NCBI GenBank assembly: GCA_027025255.1
Contig: JALVRC010000034.1
Span: 1-6,632, forward strand
DNA from: Caldifarciminota bacterium
GTDB lineage: Bacteria; Hydrothermota; Tepidihabitantia; B3-TA06; JALVRC01
DNA: 6,632 nucleotides
Direction: 5' to 3'
Shown here: positions 1-6,329 of the stretch, one piece after another
Layout of the letters: every line of letters begins with the position of its first letter
Numbering within the stretch: position 1 is the stretch's first letter
Translations under genes and position numbers: made by a program
Notes under the pieces: model-generated
Database searches by the model: none
The model's input: the letters and a program-made list of their open reading frames with translations, nothing else
What the model was told of the DNA's origin: nothing

Positions 1-700
1 TAATAGATGATAATGTTTTTTCTTGTGTTGTTGAAATTTGTTCAGATTGAGATTGTTTCATTGTGGCAAGCACATCTTTGTCTTTTTTGTTTTTTATAAA
101 AATATATCTTCCTTTATTCCAATTCTCAATTATTTCAATCAAATCTATTCCACTTTTATCATCTATTTCAACATTTTGTATTTTTCCTTTAGAAAATTCT
201 ATAAAGGCAATATTATTTTCATAGGTAATACGTAGATATCCTGTTAATTTCAACTTTGTTACCCGTTCAATAATTTTACTCATTACGTATCCTTCAAAAG
301 TTTTACCTTCTACCAATTCTCTATACTGGGTTTTAATAGTTAATACTGGTTTCGTTCTCGTTAAGAGTGTTTCCCACTGTTCTTCAATAGGTTCATATAT
401 ATAGAAATTTTTTCTTATAATAATTTCCATAAACAGTATCCGTGAAGCAGGTTTTTTTAGTATACATATTACAGGATAAAATTTCTCTAAATCGCGGTAT
501 TTACCAGATCTGTCCATATAAATCTTACTAATATTATTATTTCTACAGTCTAAGATAACTATTCCAGGCTCAATTATTTTATTTAATGCTTCTTCATTTG
601 ATTCTAATAAAATTATTTTGTAATCATCTCCAGAAAGCTTGGCTATAAGCTGTTTTAAATCGCCATCATCACTTATCAGGTATAAATACGTTTCACGCAT
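1..700 (-). CDS. Receiver-like + PATAN (DUF4388) domain protein, C-terminus beyond window
   Basis: I translated this myself because the frame runs off the window edge; 233 codons are visible without a stop. Residues 1-118 look like a response-regulator receiver: an acidic pair D11-D12 after the first strand and D51 in VILDC at the phosphoacceptor place. The usual Lys of the KP motif reads E103-P104, and no Thr/Ser is evident at strand 4, so the domain is degenerate. Residues 131-203 fit PATAN (DUF4388): EGKTFEGYV, then TGYLRI (153-158), FIEFSKGKI (166-174) and the closing GRYIF (197-201). The tail from 210 is Gln/Ser/Thr-rich, probably a linker to a missing C-terminal part. The start is secure: an in-frame TAA lies 6 bases upstream and only TTA and ACT codons intervene. 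There is no Shine-Dalgarno sequence; a promoter abuts the ATG, so the mRNA looks leaderless. PATAN proteins are adaptors in two-component and small-GTPase signalling, which suits the nearby Roadblock gene. The domain calls come from pattern recognition only. Confidence 0.8.
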   Translation of the reverse strand, partial: MRETYLYLISDDGDLKQLIAKLSGDDYKIILLESNEEALNKIIEPGIVILDCRNNNISKIYMDRSGKYRDLEKFYPVICILKKPASRILFMEIIIRKNFYIYEPIEEQWETLLTRTKPVLTIKTQYRELVEGKTFEGYVMSKIIERVTKLKLTGYLRITYENNIAFIEFSKGKIQNVEIDDKSGIDLIEIIENWNKGRYIFIKNKKDKDVLATMKQSQSEQISTTQEKTLSSI

Positions 701-705
701 AGTTA

Positions 706-733
706 ATTATAATTACATTTTAGAGCTTGTCAA
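706..733 (-). promoter_or_regulatory. Sigma70-type promoter of the PATAN gene (leaderless start)
   Basis: On the minus strand TTGACA (728-733) is followed by 16 bases and TATAAT (706-711), both perfect consensus. Only 5 bases separate the -10 box from the ATG at 700, so transcription should begin at or within a base or two of the start codon. It lies in the 47-base gap after yjbQ and makes the PATAN gene independent of the upstream unit, although read-through is not excluded. Confidence 0.8.
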
Positions 734-747
734 GGAAAAAAAATTGT

Positions 748-1164
748 CTATTCACCGATAATTTGAATATGAATATCCCTATTTCTTGATCTATTGTCAA
801 AATCTATAAAAACAATTTGTTGCCAAGTTCCTAAAATAATTTTACCGTTATGAATGGAAAAACTTTTACTTGTACCCAGTAAAGCACTTTTTATATGAGC
901 ATCTCCATTCCCATCTCCCCATTTTAAATTGTGGTTATAGTCAACCCCTCTGGGTATAAGGTTGTTTAAGACAGATTTTATATCATTAACAAGTCCTGAT
1001 TCATATTCTATTGTTGTAATACTCCCTGTAGAGCCTGCTAATGAGATGACTATTATTCCCTCTGTAATGTTGCTTTCTTTTACAAAAAAGTTTATTTTGT
1101 CTGTAATATTTATAACATCTTCAAAGCCTTTTGTTTTAATGGTAAAACTCTTGTAAAAAATCAT
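748..1164 (-). CDS. yjbQ: YjbQ/UPF0047 family protein
   Basis: The 138-residue protein spans the whole YjbQ (UPF0047) family, known as a secondary thiamine-phosphate synthase fold; E. coli YjbQ has weak thiamine-phosphate synthase activity and its main role is unsettled. Landmarks: GSTGSITTIEYE (44-55), YNH (76-78), WGDGNGDAH (82-90), SALLG (93-97), ILGTWQQIVFIDFD (110-123) and the basic NRSRNR (124-129). H78 and H90 are the likely active-site or metal-binding histidines. The first strand motif is GSTGSIT rather than the HTSA-type motif of the E. coli subgroup, so a histidine present there is absent; I believe this form is common in archaeal and thermophile members. The ATG overlaps the TGA of the Roadblock gene as ATGA and has no Shine-Dalgarno sequence of its own, so translation is probably coupled. 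It is predicted to be cytoplasmic. The family call is strong; the actual substrate is unknown. Confidence 0.92.
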   Translation of the reverse strand: MIFYKSFTIKTKGFEDVINITDKINFFVKESNITEGIIVISLAGSTGSITTIEYESGLVNDIKSVLNNLIPRGVDYNHNLKWGDGNGDAHIKSALLGTSKSFSIHNGKIILGTWQQIVFIDFDNRSRNRDIHIQIIGE

Positions 1165-1526
1165 TTAATAGAATTTGATGCTTTTTTTATATCATATAGA
1201 ATCATTCCCGGGTAACAATCTTGATTAAGTAAGATGCCTATAAAACGTTGATTATCAATGGTATAGAAAAATAGGTAATTTTGCTTGTATCTAACGATTG
1301 TATAAATCCACTCCTCGTTTTCAGATAAGATTTTAGAACTTAATTTCAAAGGTTTTATAAATCCTGAGGCAAAAGCTGATAATTGGTCTATATCAATGTT
1401 TATTTTATCTTTATCGGAGTTTTCCATAAGAAAACCTTCTTCTGAAACTAAAAATGCAACAATGGCATTAGTTTCTTTTTTCAAGGTATTTAAAACTTCT
1501 TTCCAATTCTCTTCTTTTTTTTCCAT
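1161..1526 (-). CDS. Roadblock/LC7 domain protein (MglB-like)
   Basis: A 121-residue soluble protein, all of it one Roadblock/LC7 fold (about residues 8-115). The diagnostic pattern is AIVAFLVSEEGFLM (22-35), the first strand pair with the turn, then a helix with acidic start leading to LSAFASGF, and strands matching EEWIYTIVRYKQNYLFFYTID and RFIGILLNQD. Bacterial members usually act as dimers that regulate Ras-like GTPases (MglB for MglA) or serve as scaffolds in polarity and signalling. No GTPase gene lies in the window, so its partner is unknown. The start ATG is supported by an AAGGAG ribosome site 5 bases upstream. The stop overlaps yjbQ as ATGA, making a two-gene unit. No convincing promoter was found; the upstream gap is shared with the divergent tRNA-Val promoter. 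Confidence 0.82.
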   Translation of the reverse strand: MEKKEENWKEVLNTLKKETNAIVAFLVSEEGFLMENSDKDKINIDIDQLSAFASGFIKPLKLSSKILSENEEWIYTIVRYKQNYLFFYTIDNQRFIGILLNQDCYPGMILYDIKKASNSIK

Positions 1527-1530
1527 TTTT

Positions 1531-1537
1531 TCTCCTT
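1531..1537 (-). promoter_or_regulatory. Ribosome-binding site of the Roadblock gene
   Basis: AAGGAGA on the minus strand lies 4-5 bases before the ATG at 1526 and fixes that start. Its last two bases are also the first two bases of the tRNA-Val -35 box on the other strand. Confidence 0.8.
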
Positions 1538-1563
1538 GACTTTGTTTAAAATATATATATAAT
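1536..1563 (+). promoter_or_regulatory. Promoter of tRNA-Val
   Basis: TTGACT (1536-1541), a 16-base spacer and TATAAT (1558-1563) place the start of transcription near 1570, about 3 bases before the mature tRNA 5' end. It therefore yields a tRNA precursor with a very short 5' leader. Confidence 0.8.
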
Positions 1564-1572
1564 TTAAAATAA

Positions 1573-1646
1573 GGGCGGTTAGCTCAGTTGGTTAGAGCGC
1601 TGGTCTCACATACCAGAGGTGAGAGGTTCAAATCCTCTACCGCCCA
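1573..1646 (+). tRNA. tRNA-Val (anticodon CAC)
   Basis: A complete 74-base cloverleaf: acceptor GGGCGGT pairs with ACCGCCC; D stem GCTC/GAGC with loop AGTTGGTTA; anticodon stem CTGGT/ACCAG around loop CTCACAT (T33, anticodon CAC, reads GTG); 5-base variable region; T arm AGAGG/CCTCT around TTCAAAT; discriminator A at 1646. CCA is not encoded and must be added after transcription. Six T residues follow directly (1647-1652) and may help to end transcription. They include the end of the convergent lipoprotein gene, whose stop codon begins only 4 bases away. Confidence 0.97.
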
Positions 1647-1650
1647 TTTT

Positions 1651-2328
1651 TTATTCATTATTAATTCCTAATCTCTTTTTTATCTCAGTGCTATCAATAG
1701 GCTTTTCTGTAATAAAGCTTTTAATTCCATGAAAACTAAATGTTTTAATTTCCATTGTACTTTCAGGGGTTTTGACCTTGACAATTCTGAACAAAGGAAT
1801 TTTGTTATTAACCCATACAGTATCAATTGTACCTGTATATTTATTACGTACGACACTTTTAATACACCGAAATTTTCCCATAGGAGTATTAATTTCTTCT
1901 ATATCTACCTTTCCGCTATCTATTTGAGATACATTATATAAATAAGGAGTTATTAGATTCGTGGGGTAGTTTGATAATTCATAAGGCATTTCTACGACTT
2001 CAAGCTTTTCAGGGGTTTTTACTTTAACTATCATTGCTTTAGCTCTATCTCTATATCCATATGGGATTAACATCTTAAAGCCAAAAAACGTTTCTCCTAC
2101 CCAACCATCCATTTCTAACCAATGATAAACTGTATCATTTATAGTGTCTTTTTTGTTAAGTAAGGTATATCTTATTAAGTAATTGCCTATTTTATTAGAT
2201 TTTTTCTGGACTACATTGTATTCGACAAAAACAGATTTATTCCAATCGGGCTCAGTATATTTTTCTTCAACACATCCAAGCATCAATGAAACAATTGAGA
2301 GATATATTGCTAATTTAATTTTTTTCAT
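1651..2328 (-). CDS. Predicted lipoprotein of unknown function
   Basis: 225 residues with a short N-terminal signal: K2-K3-I-K5, a hydrophobic stretch 6-17, then LMLGC with Cys19, read as a lipobox. The -3 residue is Met and -2 is Leu, so the box is slightly off consensus. The mature part is strand-rich and charged, without further membrane segments, and should be anchored in the cell envelope and exposed to the periplasm or outside. A stretch near residues 148-200 (NTPMGKFRCIKS, then DTVWVNNKIPLFRIVKVK and MEIKTFSFHG) resembles the C-terminal strands of DUF3108- or LolA-like envelope proteins, where a cofactor-like PxGxFxC pattern precedes a W-V-PLF strand. That resemblance is weak and no function is assigned. 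The ATG has an AAGGAGG ribosome site and its own promoter, divergent from tRNA-Arg. Its 3' end is convergent with tRNA-Val. Confidence 0.85.
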   Translation of the reverse strand: MKKIKLAIYLSIVSLMLGCVEEKYTEPDWNKSVFVEYNVVQKKSNKIGNYLIRYTLLNKKDTINDTVYHWLEMDGWVGETFFGFKMLIPYGYRDRAKAMIVKVKTPEKLEVVEMPYELSNYPTNLITPYLYNVSQIDSGKVDIEEINTPMGKFRCIKSVVRNKYTGTIDTVWVNNKIPLFRIVKVKTPESTMEIKTFSFHGIKSFITEKPIDSTEIKKRLGINNE

Positions 2329-2332
2329 TAAG

Positions 2333-2339
2333 CCTCCTT
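2333..2339 (-). promoter_or_regulatory. Ribosome-binding site of the lipoprotein gene
   Basis: AAGGAGG on the minus strand, 4 bases before the ATG at 2328, is a full Shine-Dalgarno match and supports this start. Confidence 0.85.
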
Positions 2340-2350
2340 AAATTTATTTA

Positions 2351-2378
2351 ATTCTATATATTTTTTTTGTCATGTCAA
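2351..2378 (-). promoter_or_regulatory. Promoter of the lipoprotein gene
   Basis: On the minus strand TTGACA (2373-2378), a 16-base spacer and TAGAAT (2351-2356). Transcription should start near 2344, giving a leader of about 16 bases that just holds the ribosome-binding site. It is back to back with the tRNA-Arg promoter; the two outward-facing -35 boxes form the inverted repeat GTCAAG/CTTGAC. Confidence 0.7.
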
Positions 2379-2400
2379 GGTTTTTATTAAAATATATAAC

Positions 2401-2428
2401 TTGACTTTACCATAAATTTATTTAAAAT
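2401..2428 (+). promoter_or_regulatory. Promoter of tRNA-Arg (and probably tricorn)
   Basis: TTGACT (2401-2406), a 16-base spacer and TAAAAT (2423-2428) predict a start near 2435, two bases before the tRNA. No terminator or second promoter is visible before the tricorn start at 2541, so this may also drive the tricorn and alkyltransferase-like genes. Confidence 0.72.
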
Positions 2429-2436
2429 TAACTAAT

Positions 2437-2510
<74 letters not shown>

Positions 2511-2528
2511 CTTTTCTTGAGTGTATAT

Positions 2529-2534
2529 AAGGAG
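2529..2534 (+). promoter_or_regulatory. Ribosome-binding site deciding the tricorn start
   Basis: AAGGAG lies 6 bases before the ATG at 2541. It shows that the longer open frame beginning inside the tRNA (2484) is not the real start. Confidence 0.85.
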
Positions 2535-2540
2535 TATATC

Positions 2541-5500
2541 ATGAAAAATGGTTATTTTCATCATCCATTAATATATAAAGACAAGTTATATTTTGTTAGT
2601 GAAGAAGATTTATGGGCAGTTAACATAAAGGGAGGTGTCCCTTTAAGATTGACTCAATTGAAAACAGGTGTCTTTTCCCCTATTTTATCCAGAAATGGTA
2701 AAATGATTGCTTTTTCATCGAGAGAAGAAGGAGCGATGGAAATATTTATAATGTCTTCAGATGGAGGGGAAATAGAAAGAGTTACTTTCTTGGGAGCAAT
2801 TTCTTTACCTGCTGCATGGACAGATAATAATGAAATAATTTTTTCTTCAAATTATCAGCAACCATTACAGAGAATTAGACAATTATTTAAAACAGACTTG
2901 AAAGGTTCTATTCCTGAAAATCTACATCTTGGGGAAGGAACAAGCATTACATTTGGACCTAAAAAAGGAATGGTTATAGGTAGAAATACTGGTGATCCTG
3001 CACGCTGGAAAAGATATAAAGGAGGTACTGTAGGTGAATTATGGATTGATAAAAAAGGAAATGGAAATTTTGTAAAATTAATGGAAACAGGATTCAATCT
3101 TACAAATCCTATGTGGATAGACGACAAAATTTATTTTATTTCTGATAGAGAAGGGATTGGCAACATCTATTCCTGTAATTTGTCAGGAAGGGATATAAAA
3201 AAACATACAGATAATAAAGAATTTTATGCAAGAAACGCTTCTACTGACGGGAGGAAGATTGTTTTTCAGGCTGGAGGAGATATTTATGCGTATGATGTTG
3301 CGAAAGAAAAGACTATTAAGATACCTATTAATTATAAATCAACAAGAAGCGAACGTCAGAGGAGATATATTCAACCTGAGCGTTTCATACAGGGGTTTGA
3401 CCTTGCTTATGAAGGTAAAGGTGTAGCCATTAATTCAAGGGGAAAAGTTTTTACATCAAAGAATTGGGACGGACCTGTACTACAGCTTGGACATAAGCCT
3501 GATGTTAGATATAGGTTAGCCAGATTTTTGTCAAATCAGGAACGTATAATCCTGGTATCGGATGAAACAGGAGAAGAACAGTTTTATCTTTATTCAGCAA
3601 AAACAGGAAGGCTTTTAAAAAAGTTGTCATACAAAAATGTAGGAAGAATACTTGAAATAGAGGTTTCGCCTAATAAAAAAGATGAAAAAATTGTGTTTAC
3701 TACACATAGAAACGAAGTTTATCTTCTGGATATTAAAACAGAAACATTTACTTTGGTAGATAAAAGTAAATTTGACAAAATAAACGGAATTTCTTTTTCT
3801 CCCGATGGGAAATGGATAGCGTACGGTTTTTCTGATTCTAACAGAACAAGCATAATTAAGCTTTATAGTTTAAGCAAAAGAAGAAAGATTAATGTAACTG
3901 AACCAGTATCTTTTGATAAATCTCCTTCTTTTGACCCGGACGGTAAATTTCTATACTTCATTTCATACAGAGATTTTAACCCCTTACCTGATGAGCAAGT
4001 ATTTGATTTATGTTTCCCTTATGGTTCAAGGCCATATCTGGTGCCATTGCAAAAGAATACATTAGACCCCTTTTTATATATTGAAGAACAGGATGGTCCA
4101 AAAAAAGAAGAAAACAAAAATAAAAAACCTTCTGAATCTAATAAACTTACAATAGATACAGATAATATGAATGAAAGGATTCGTGCATTTCCTGTACCAG
4201 AGGGGAGATATTTGAAAGTTAGAGGTGCCAAGGAAAAGGCTGTTTTTTTAAAGGCACCGTTAAAGGGGATGCTCAGCCAGAATTTTTTTGGTTTTAGAGA
4301 TAATTTTGAATTAATTTTCTGGGATTTTAAAAAAAGAAAACTTGAAACGATTTCTAATGCTGTTAGTGATTTTAGAATAACATTTAAAGGTGAACATATT
4401 ATATATCTTTCTAAAAACAGATTAAGGATAAGCAGTGTTGAGAAATCTGATCCGCAAAAGGATAATCTTCCTCCAGGAGCAGAAAGTGGATGGTATGATT
4501 TTAAAAGAATCAAGCTTTTGGTTTATCCTAAATATGAATGGAGGCAGATGTTAAAAGAGGCATGGCGTTTGCAGAGAGACCATTTTTGGCGAGAGGATAT
4601 CGGAAAAATCGATTGGAAGAAAATTTTTAAACGTTATTATTCATTACTTGATAGAATAAATACAAGAGGAGAATTATCAGATGTTATCTGGGAGATGCAG
4701 GGAGAATTGGGAACTTCTCATTGTTATGAATTTGGAGGAGATTATCCAGTTATCTCTATACCTCGACAGGGCCTTTTAGGAGCTGACATCTTATGGGATA
4801 ATAAAAACAAAGGGTATAAGATTACTCATATTCTTAAGGGAGATTTCTGGGATAAGAGCAAAAGTTCTCCTTTAACCGCGCCAGGCATAGATGTAAAAGA
4901 AGGGGATTTGCTTGTAGAAATAAACAATATAAAGCTTACGAAAGAGCTAAATCCTTATAAGATTCTTATAAATCATGCTAATACTGATGTATTTATTAAG
5001 ATTAAAAGGGGAACTAAAATTTATACTTATATTGTAAGACCTATTCCCAGAGAATCCATGTTAAGGTATCGGGAATGGGTAGAAAAGAACAGAGAATATG
5101 TGCATAAAAAAACGAAAAATAGAATCGGCTACGTACATATACCAGATATGGGAGCATGGGGATATTCAGAATTTCATAGATACTATGGTATCGAAGCACA
5201 GTTAGATGGAATAATAATTGATGTTAGGTATAATGGAGGTGGTTTTGTTTCACAATTACTTCTCTCTAAGCTTATGCAAAAACGAATTGGTTACGACTTA
5301 ACTCGCTGGCAAGGTAAGGAACCCTATTTTTATTATTCAGTAAAAGGACCTATTGTTGCTATTACAAATGAACTGGCTGGCTCTGACGGTGATATTTTTT
5401 CCCACTCGTTTAAACTTTTAAAAATTGGAAAGCTTATCGGGAAAAGGACCTGGGGAGGAGTTGTTGGAATAAACCCTTCTCATCCTTTAATAGATGGTAC

Positions 5501-5741
5501 AATAACAACTCAACCTGAATTTGCTTTCTGGTTTAAGGATGTTGGATGGGGAGTTGAAAACTACGGTACTGATCCTGACATTCCTGTTGAAAATAGGCCT
5601 CAGGATTACAAAAAGGATTTTGATGCGCAGTTAGAAAGAGCTATTAAAGAAGCAGTTAATGGGTTAAAGTCAATTAAGATGCTTGAAGCACCAAAAAAAC
5701 CCGGAACAAAGATAAAATTACCTACATTGCTCGAAAAATGA
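2541..5741 (+). CDS. tri: Tricorn-type serine peptidase (family S41)
   Basis: A 1066-residue cytoplasmic peptidase without a signal peptide. Tricorn forms large hexamers that cut oligopeptides released by proteasome-like proteases into short peptides. N-terminal beta-propeller repeats (about 1-655) include SRNGKMIAFSS, DGRKIVFQ, SPDGKWIAYG and DPDGKFLYFIS. A Lys/Glu/Asn-rich loop lies near 519-540. The helical C1 part begins near 664 (YEWRQMLKEAWRLQRDHFW), followed by a PDZ domain (about 742-838) and the C2 catalytic domain (839-1050). Aligned with recalled Thermoplasma numbering, all key residues are present: S726-H727 (TSH, as S745-H746), nucleophile S948 in AGSDGD (S965), E1006 in GVENYG (E1023), oxyanion G901 (G918) and D919, which in Thermoplasma favours basic P1 residues (D936). 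The S948-E1006, D919-S948 and G901-S948 spacings match exactly. The enzyme should therefore be active. The start rests on AAGGAG at 2529; the stop overlaps the next gene as ATGA. Confidence 0.96.
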   Translation: MKNGYFHHPLIYKDKLYFVSEEDLWAVNIKGGVPLRLTQLKTGVFSPILSRNGKMIAFSSREEGAMEIFIMSSDGGEIERVTFLGAISLPAAWTDNNEIIFSSNYQQPLQRIRQLFKTDLKGSIPENLHLGEGTSITFGPKKGMVIGRNTGDPARWKRYKGGTVGELWIDKKGNGNFVKLMETGFNLTNPMWIDDKIYFISDREGIGNIYSCNLSGRDIKKHTDNKEFYARNASTDGRKIVFQAGGDIYAYDVAKEKTIKIPINYKSTRSERQRRYIQPERFIQGFDLAYEGKGVAINSRGKVFTSKNWDGPVLQLGHKPDVRYRLARFLSNQERIILVSDETGEEQFYLYSAKTGRLLKKLSYKNVGRILEIEVSPNKKDEKIVFTTHRNEVYLLDIKTETFTLVDKSKFDKINGISFSPDGKWIAYGFSDSNRTSIIKLYSLSKRRKINVTEPVSFDKSPSFDPDGKFLYFISYRDFNPLPDEQVFDLCFPYGSRPYLVPLQKNTLDPFLYIEEQDGPKKEENKNKKPSESNKLTIDTDNMNERIRAFPVPEGRYLKVRGAKEKAVFLKAPLKGMLSQNFFGFRDNFELIFWDFKKRKLETISNAVSDFRITFKGEHIIYLSKNRLRISSVEKSDPQKDNLPPGAESGWYDFKRIKLLVYPKYEWRQMLKEAWRLQRDHFWREDIGKIDWKKIFKRYYSLLDRINTRGELSDVIWEMQGELGTSHCYEFGGDYPVISIPRQGLLGADILWDNKNKGYKITHILKGDFWDKSKSSPLTAPGIDVKEGDLLVEINNIKLTKELNPYKILINHANTDVFIKIKRGTKIYTYIVRPIPRESMLRYREWVEKNREYVHKKTKNRIGYVHIPDMGAWGYSEFHRYYGIEAQLDGIIIDVRYNGGGFVSQLLLSKLMQKRIGYDLTRWQGKEPYFYYSVKGPIVAITNELAGSDGDIFSHSFKLLKIGKLIGKRTWGGVVGINPSHPLIDGTITTQPEFAFWFKDVGWGVENYGTDPDIPVENRPQDYKKDFDAQLERAIKEAVNGLKSIKMLEAPKKPGTKIKLPTLLEK

Positions 5742-6214
5742 AAAAATCATGGACCTATAAATTGCTATCTAAAAAGGATTTACCAAAGATAGTTGATTTA
5801 CCAGTCAAACTTGCAAGAAAATACGGAGAGGGTACTATGTATATACCCTCTCCGTTGGAAATACATAGTATTGTGAAACAAATAAGAGAAAATGAGTTGG
5901 TAACGACCTCATGGATAAAAAATTTTTTGTCTTCTTTACATAATACAACAATAACCTGTCCTTTAACCACAGGGATATTTATAAACATAGTTGCCAATGC
6001 TTCAGAAGAGGATAAAAAGTATTCTGTCCCATATTGGCGCGTTCTTAAAAGCAATGGGGAATTAAATAATAAATATCCAGGAGGGGTTGAATCACATAAA
6101 ACCCTGCTTGAAAAAGATGGTTATATGGTTTATGTAAAAGGCAAAACCTATAGAGTTAAAGAATATGAGCTTTTTTATCCTGATATAAAAGCCTTTATGA
6201 AACGTTTTAAATAA
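5738..6214 (+). CDS. Alkyltransferase-like (MGMT-fold) protein lacking the acceptor cysteine
   Basis: The 158-residue protein matches the DNA-binding domain of O6-alkylguanine-DNA alkyltransferase (PF01035). Residues 18-46 form a lead-in with GEGTMYIPSPLE (30-41). The winged-helix part is LVTTSWIKNFL (54-64) then TCPLTTGIFINIVANA (73-88). The catalytic block PCHRV is P98-Y99-W100-R101-V102, followed by LKSNGELN, KYPGG (112-116) and a helix to LLEKDGY (123-129). Position 99 is Tyr, so no cysteine can accept an alkyl group. The RxVG-type arginine finger of the recognition helix also seems absent, near TTG at 77-79. Alkyltransferase-like proteins such as Atl1 instead mark alkylated bases for nucleotide-excision repair, usually with PWHRV; this PYWRV form is a distinct branch I recall from several bacterial phyla, so DNA binding is only likely. 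It overlaps the tricorn stop as ATGA without a Shine-Dalgarno sequence, so it is probably coupled to tricorn. Confidence 0.75.
   Translation: MKKSWTYKLLSKKDLPKIVDLPVKLARKYGEGTMYIPSPLEIHSIVKQIRENELVTTSWIKNFLSSLHNTTITCPLTTGIFINIVANASEEDKKYSVPYWRVLKSNGELNNKYPGGVESHKTLLEKDGYMVYVKGKTYRVKEYELFYPDIKAFMKRFK
5823..5855 (+). repeat. 12-base perfect inverted repeat inside the alkyltransferase-like gene
   Basis: ACGGAGAGGGTA (5823-5834) is exactly repeated in reverse complement at 5844-5855, around a 9-base loop (5835-5843). Seven of the 12 pairs are G-C, unusual here. As RNA it would form a stable hairpin in codons 29-39 of the gene. No T tract follows, so it is not a standard terminator. Confidence 0.9.
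5833..5870 (+). repeat. 10-base inverted repeat overlapping the hairpin loop
   Basis: TACTATGTAT (5833-5842), which is the loop of the preceding hairpin plus two stem bases, is exactly complementary to ATACATAGTA (5861-5870), leaving an 18-base loop. The two hairpins share bases and would exclude each other when fully formed. Confidence 0.85.
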
Positions 6215-6298
6215 AATTTATAGTTTTTTTGAAACATTTGAAAATGAATATATCCTTAAAAAGTATTTTTTTAATAAAGTATAGTAGAAAGATATTTA

Positions 6299-6326
6299 TT
6301 GACTTTTTGATTATTGTATATATATT
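6299..6326 (+). promoter_or_regulatory. Promoter of the downstream membrane-protein gene (leaderless start)
   Basis: TTGACT (6299-6304), a 16-base spacer and TATATT (6321-6326). Counting the last -10 base as -7, transcription starts exactly at the second ATG (6333). No Shine-Dalgarno sequence lies before either ATG. Apart from this promoter, the AT-rich gap 6215-6329 shows only runs of T (for example 6224-6230) without a usable stem. Confidence 0.65.
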
Positions 6327-6329
6327 TTA

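Noticed and set aside
38..235. 65-residue plus-strand frame
   Set aside because: It is the shadow of the PATAN gene on the other strand; Phe/Ile-rich composition, no ribosome site.
738..750. Terminator after yjbQ (run of eight T on the minus strand)
   Set aside because: No stem precedes the T run, so I do not call it.
2511..2540. Separate tricorn promoter using TTGAGT at 2516
   Set aside because: No -10 box lies at 15-18 bases from it; the TATATAA stretch is too close and belongs to the ribosome-site region.
4019..4513. 164-residue minus-strand frame
   Set aside because: It lies wholly inside the tricorn gene, has no family resemblance and reflects the antisense of the propeller region.
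5823..5868. H-type pseudoknot formed by the full 12-base stem plus loop pairing to 5861-5868
   Set aside because: The connecting loops (0, 1 and 5 bases) are too short to cross a complete 12-base stem; alternative hairpins, or a partial pseudoknot, are more plausible.
5755..6054. 99-residue minus-strand frame
   Set aside because: Antisense of the alkyltransferase-like gene, whose frame carries recognisable motifs.
6215..6298. Intrinsic terminator after the alkyltransferase-like gene
   Set aside because: There are T runs and short A/T-only inverted repeats, but no stem with G-C pairs and a proper loop before a T tract.
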